Below are positions 60,510 to 64,000 of a DNA stretch of 64,000 nucleotides, piece by piece (position 1 is the stretch's first letter; every line of letters starts with the position of its first letter). Made by a program: the position numbers and the translations under genes. The DNA lies in NCBI GenBank assembly GCA_963921795.1, contig OY997639.1:48834895-48898894 (forward strand), in the 5' to 3' direction. A model generated the notes under the pieces. It saw only the letters and a list, made by a program, of their open reading frames with translations. It had not been told where the DNA came from and made no database searches. The stretch comes from Nannobrachium achirus. Taxonomy: Eukaryota; Chordata; Actinopteri; Myctophiformes; Myctophidae.

Positions 60510-63500
60510 AATGGTTAGGATACAGGTAGAGTGGGCACTGGGCACCTAAACATTGTGGGCACCTCAATGTTAAATTGACAAAATGTTTTAATATGCAAGC
60601 ATTGTCAGACCAAAGTGCCTAATATGACCTGTTCACAGGTTTTGTAGCAATTTGTAGCAATTAGGCCTTAAATATCAGTTAAAAATGCTCCCTATGTATA
60701 ACAATAATTAGTGAAAATAAAAAATATATATAGAATAAATACATCAAATACAAAAAATGGTGGCCAGAGTTCTCAGGTGCCAATCATCGGTTACCTATAC
60801 TTTATACTTAATCACTCTGTAAAGGTCACAGTGGTCCTGGCTGTGCTCAGGTCCTAAGACAGCTATGTCCTAGTGCCCTAATGACAGATAATACTACATT
60901 AGCACTCATTGACCTACGTTTAACATCCTTCCACCCATGTCAACTCGAGAGACTTCCTAGATTAATTTCCCAATGACTTTGGGCTTTTTAAAAATGTGGG
61001 TCAGAAACTAATAGCAAATGGAAGAATTTATATTATTAATCCCCTTTAAGACTACAAGTAGAATATTAGACTACCTGACTCTCCAAGGTCCAGTGCTCTC
61101 AAACTATTACATGGCATGACAATTTTAACCTTATTTTCCAAGCCAGGGCCTTTGAATACCTTTTGTACTTACAGACTGAAAATGTGGGTATACTGATTGA
61201 ATGCCCATAGCATTTGTTAATTAAATAACCTGTGCTAGTTAATATAGTTTAAGGCTTATTATAATGAGTAACTATGATTCCATAGTGATGTTAAATTAGC
61301 CCAAATCGGTGACAAGTGCTATTTTTCTATTGAGAAAAGGTTAAAGTTTTAGTTTACTTCCAGCTGGGTTGGTATATACGAGTTGGTTAACAACGGCAGT
61401 GCTTGTCTTTGTCACTCTCATCAAAACTGTGACAGCACAACTTTTTCTGTCATGTCAAGTCCAAATTAAACGTAAAGATTTCATGACAAAATGTATATAT
61501 TTTTATTTTTCAGTTTTTATTTGACCTTTTCAAGTAGTCACAGAATATCTATTTTTTGACCGATCCCCCGATCGTTCACAGACACGGACCGTCACTCTGT
61601 GCTTCTGTGAAAAAATAATGCGAGTCATTCTGAGTACTGGTTGTCTAGTTATGGCTGATTGAAAATGTTCAAAAACCAGAAAGCAGAAAAAAAGGGTTGC
61701 TGTGAAAAAAATCAACAGGCAGCAATCCATGATTCCCGGAGGCCGCGCCCCCACCTCCCCGCCCTCGTTACTGTTGCTACGTACGTCAAGCTTTGAAGCT
61801 GACTTCTGTCAAAGCCCGTCACTCAGTCATTCACTGTCAGCATGGAGGATGTTTGTCAACACACTGCCCATCGCGTTTTGGACCCAGAACTTCGAAATCT
61901 CTTCCAAATCCGTCAACAAGGCCTGGCATGCATTGGAAAAATATTAAACTATTTGACTATTAAAAGTAAACAGCAGAGGAATACTGTATAATGAAATCGC
62001 TCTCTGGCTGCTGGACCATAGATCCGTTTTAACTGACTCAGATTGATTTAAATATGAATACACTGTATTGGCTAGTATGGCCCATGACTATAACACCCAA
62101 CACATTATTTGTTATGTTAAATAGCTACCAATCTGGCTAGCCATCGTCAAGGAAAAGTTTGGTCGCTCGCTACTACTCTGTCTCGAGAGAATGAATAGCT
62201 ACTGATTAAGCCTAACATCAGCCATAAGCATGCATTGCCAACATTATCATCACGGACTTCGATTCATGCCATTATAATGATTAGTGTTATTGACCTGGGC
62301 GGCATGTGAGTTTCATCAAGTCTTGTCATATGAACTGAGAAAATAAGTGTATGACTCATTTTATACCAACACATTCTACAGTATGTGTTTATCATGAAGC
62401 ACCAAGGAATAGAATACTTCATCTAATATAAGCCAACTTTTATCACTGTTCTGGACAGTTATGTGTACCACAACACAAGGTAAGAAAGACAACAAATAGC
62501 AGCACTTAATGAATATACCTACAAGTGAATTTAAAGCCCAAACGGTGTGTTAATGTATTGATTTGATCTGTGAGTGTGATGATGGTGTGTGTAAACAGCC
62601 TATAGAGCGACAAATGAGGTAGGCTATACTCTACATTAAACAACAACCATAATAAACTGCTTCAAAATAATGTAGGCTAGGCATACGTGTTTCATTGCTT
62701 ATAAATCTATAACATTTGATATCTCTGGCGTGAAATGGTCACGATTCCTGAAAAGTTTCAGCTGCAGAGTCGCAGATGGAGACAAGGGTGTCGTCGCACC
62801 AAATTCTGGGCCCTGGGCACAAGGATTCACTGCGAGCCCACATGAGTGTTCTTCATCGAGGGATTTCACACTTGGTTTCACACTTGGTGCTCGCAGCGCG
62901 GCACCAAGTGCCGCGCTGTGAGCTTGTATATCTGCTATTTTTCAATAGCTAAAGTATAAAATAATTAAGGCCCTTCCACCTTGGGCCCTAGTAACTCAGT
63001 CCCCCCCCCCCCCCCCCCCCCCTTGTGACGCCCCTGTCCATAGCCTCCACTGTAGCTACCCAAGGCAGAGATGAAACACTTCGCGTTTTAGGCTACCCCT
63101 GTTCATTCAGCCTACATTAGGCTATACCTAGTAGCTATTTAACATAAAAAATACGGTATTTGTAGTCATGTGTATTCATATTTAAATCGTTCGGAGTCAG
63201 TGTAAACGCCTGGTTAAAGGTCCAGCAGTCAGCGCGATTTCCTCATTCCTCTCTGCTGCGTCCTTCCTTATATTCCTTTGTTGGCCTTGCTGACGGATTG
63301 GAAGAGATTTCGAAGCTCTGGGTCCAAAACTGAATTAATATTTAATGTGAAAAAATCCGCAGTATTTACATTCAAAGTGAATGGGCCCCTTAGAGACAGC
63401 TGTGATTCTAGACGAAGTCTAGGCGGATACAGTGTTTGGAGGGGCGGAGTTGCGAGTCATCCATTGGAGATCCGTTTTTTCGATGACGTCATTTCATGTG

Positions 63501-64000
63501 TGCATAGGTTCCGCTGCGATTCAATTTGTTTTGAGCGGTGCTAACCCTGCCCACCTCTCCTCCCCTCTCTTTCTCCCCCTGGGGGGCAGAACAGAGGTGA
63601 TGATTGACAGGCAAAATCCCTCAACAGTGACACCCGCAGGCAAATCTTCTTTTTTTCTTTCCTTTTTTTTCATTGCAACTCAAAAGGCCTCAGAACTGAC
63701 AGAAAGAAAAAACTACCATGGCTCATTGAAGTGGATTTTTCAGTTAAAATCTCTTTTGTAGGACCATGATAAAGACTTCTATGTTTTGTAAAAACAGCTT
63801 GTCATGAGACCTTAAATGTCAAATTTCCCTCTTTGGGAACATGAAAAAAATAACTTGAAGAAGTGAGATGTAGTCACCACCAATCACATCAAGTCAATGA
63901 CAGCTCAAAGTAGCACTTTCATAAAAGACTAATGGAGGTATTCACAAATTCTAAATGTGAAACATGAAGTAGTTCAAGGCTTCAACGCAACGGTTGAGAC
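60510..64000. other. Right-edge region without a recognised gene
   Basis: AT-rich DNA with a GC/CpG-rich island near 61738-61790, a short ORF (61842-61991), a hairpin at 62879-62950, a C-run at 63001-63022 and a 48-bp sequence (63283-63330) that is an inverted copy of part of that ORF. No family could be named. Confidence 0.6.
61842..61991 (+). CDS. Short unrecognised ORF, possible first exon
   Basis: 49 codons from an ATG with a good context (AGC before, G after) just downstream of a CpG-rich stretch. Reads MEDVCQHTAHRVLDPELRNL then FQIRQQGLACIGKILNYL. A donor-like AAAA-gtaaac lies at about 61962. No family recognised and no second exon found before the window ends. Confidence 0.2.
   Translation: MEDVCQHTAHRVLDPELRNLFQIRQQGLACIGKILNYLTIKSKQQRNTV

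Overview
This is a stretch of a teleost fish nuclear genome. It has split genes with GT-AG introns, long CA/GT microsatellites, Tc1-like and hAT-like DNA transposon remnants, tRNA-derived SINEs, LINE fragments, and vertebrate-type protein sequence. I cannot name the species from the sequence alone.

Genes. (1) Bases 1-23030, + strand: the 3' half of ankib1 (ankyrin repeat and IBR domain E3 ubiquitin ligase). The window opens on the last 8 bases of one coding exon. Nine further coding exons follow, carrying the end of RING2, the Ariadne domain, a ubiquitin-interacting motif and the acidic tail, with the stop at 19877. A roughly 3.1 kb 3' UTR reaches an AATAAA at 23005. (2) Bases 24869-34800, - strand, convergent with ankib1: a complete ten-coding-exon lifeguard/TMBIM (BAX inhibitor-1 family) gene encoding 306 residues, plus a probable 5' non-coding exon near 34.7 kb. 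All its splice sites and phases agree. (3) Bases 42113-43123, - strand: an intronless, frameshifted copy of a KLHDC3-like kelch gene, read as a retropseudogene. (4) A 28S rRNA fragment at 53295-53466. No other protein gene could be recognised from 34.8 to 64 kb.

Repeats dominate everything else. Many elements could be delimited by terminal inverted repeats (TIRs) and target-site duplications (TSDs). Those with 8-10 bp TSDs are at 4857-6652, 12217-12663, 15842-16265, 16833-17615, 43963-45952, 44081-45233 and 55835-56461. Two MITEs have TTAA duplications. There are several large palindromes, a rearranged Tc1-like copy, four LINE fragments, two SINEs, and short elements with Helitron-like 3' ends (hairpin followed by CTAG-T or CTGG-T).

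Most notable: (a) the 3' splice site of an ankib1 exon is tandemly triplicated at exactly 57 bp spacing, and the two upstream copies read into stop codons; (b) a roughly 70-80 bp hairpin occurs in about ten places inside otherwise unrelated elements; (c) a hAT-like element at 44081-45233 contains an inverted copy of its own empty target site; (d) the kelch pseudogene is embedded among Helitron-like termini. I found no evidence for a new multi-gene functional system. The unusual material is repeat architecture and splice-site evolution.
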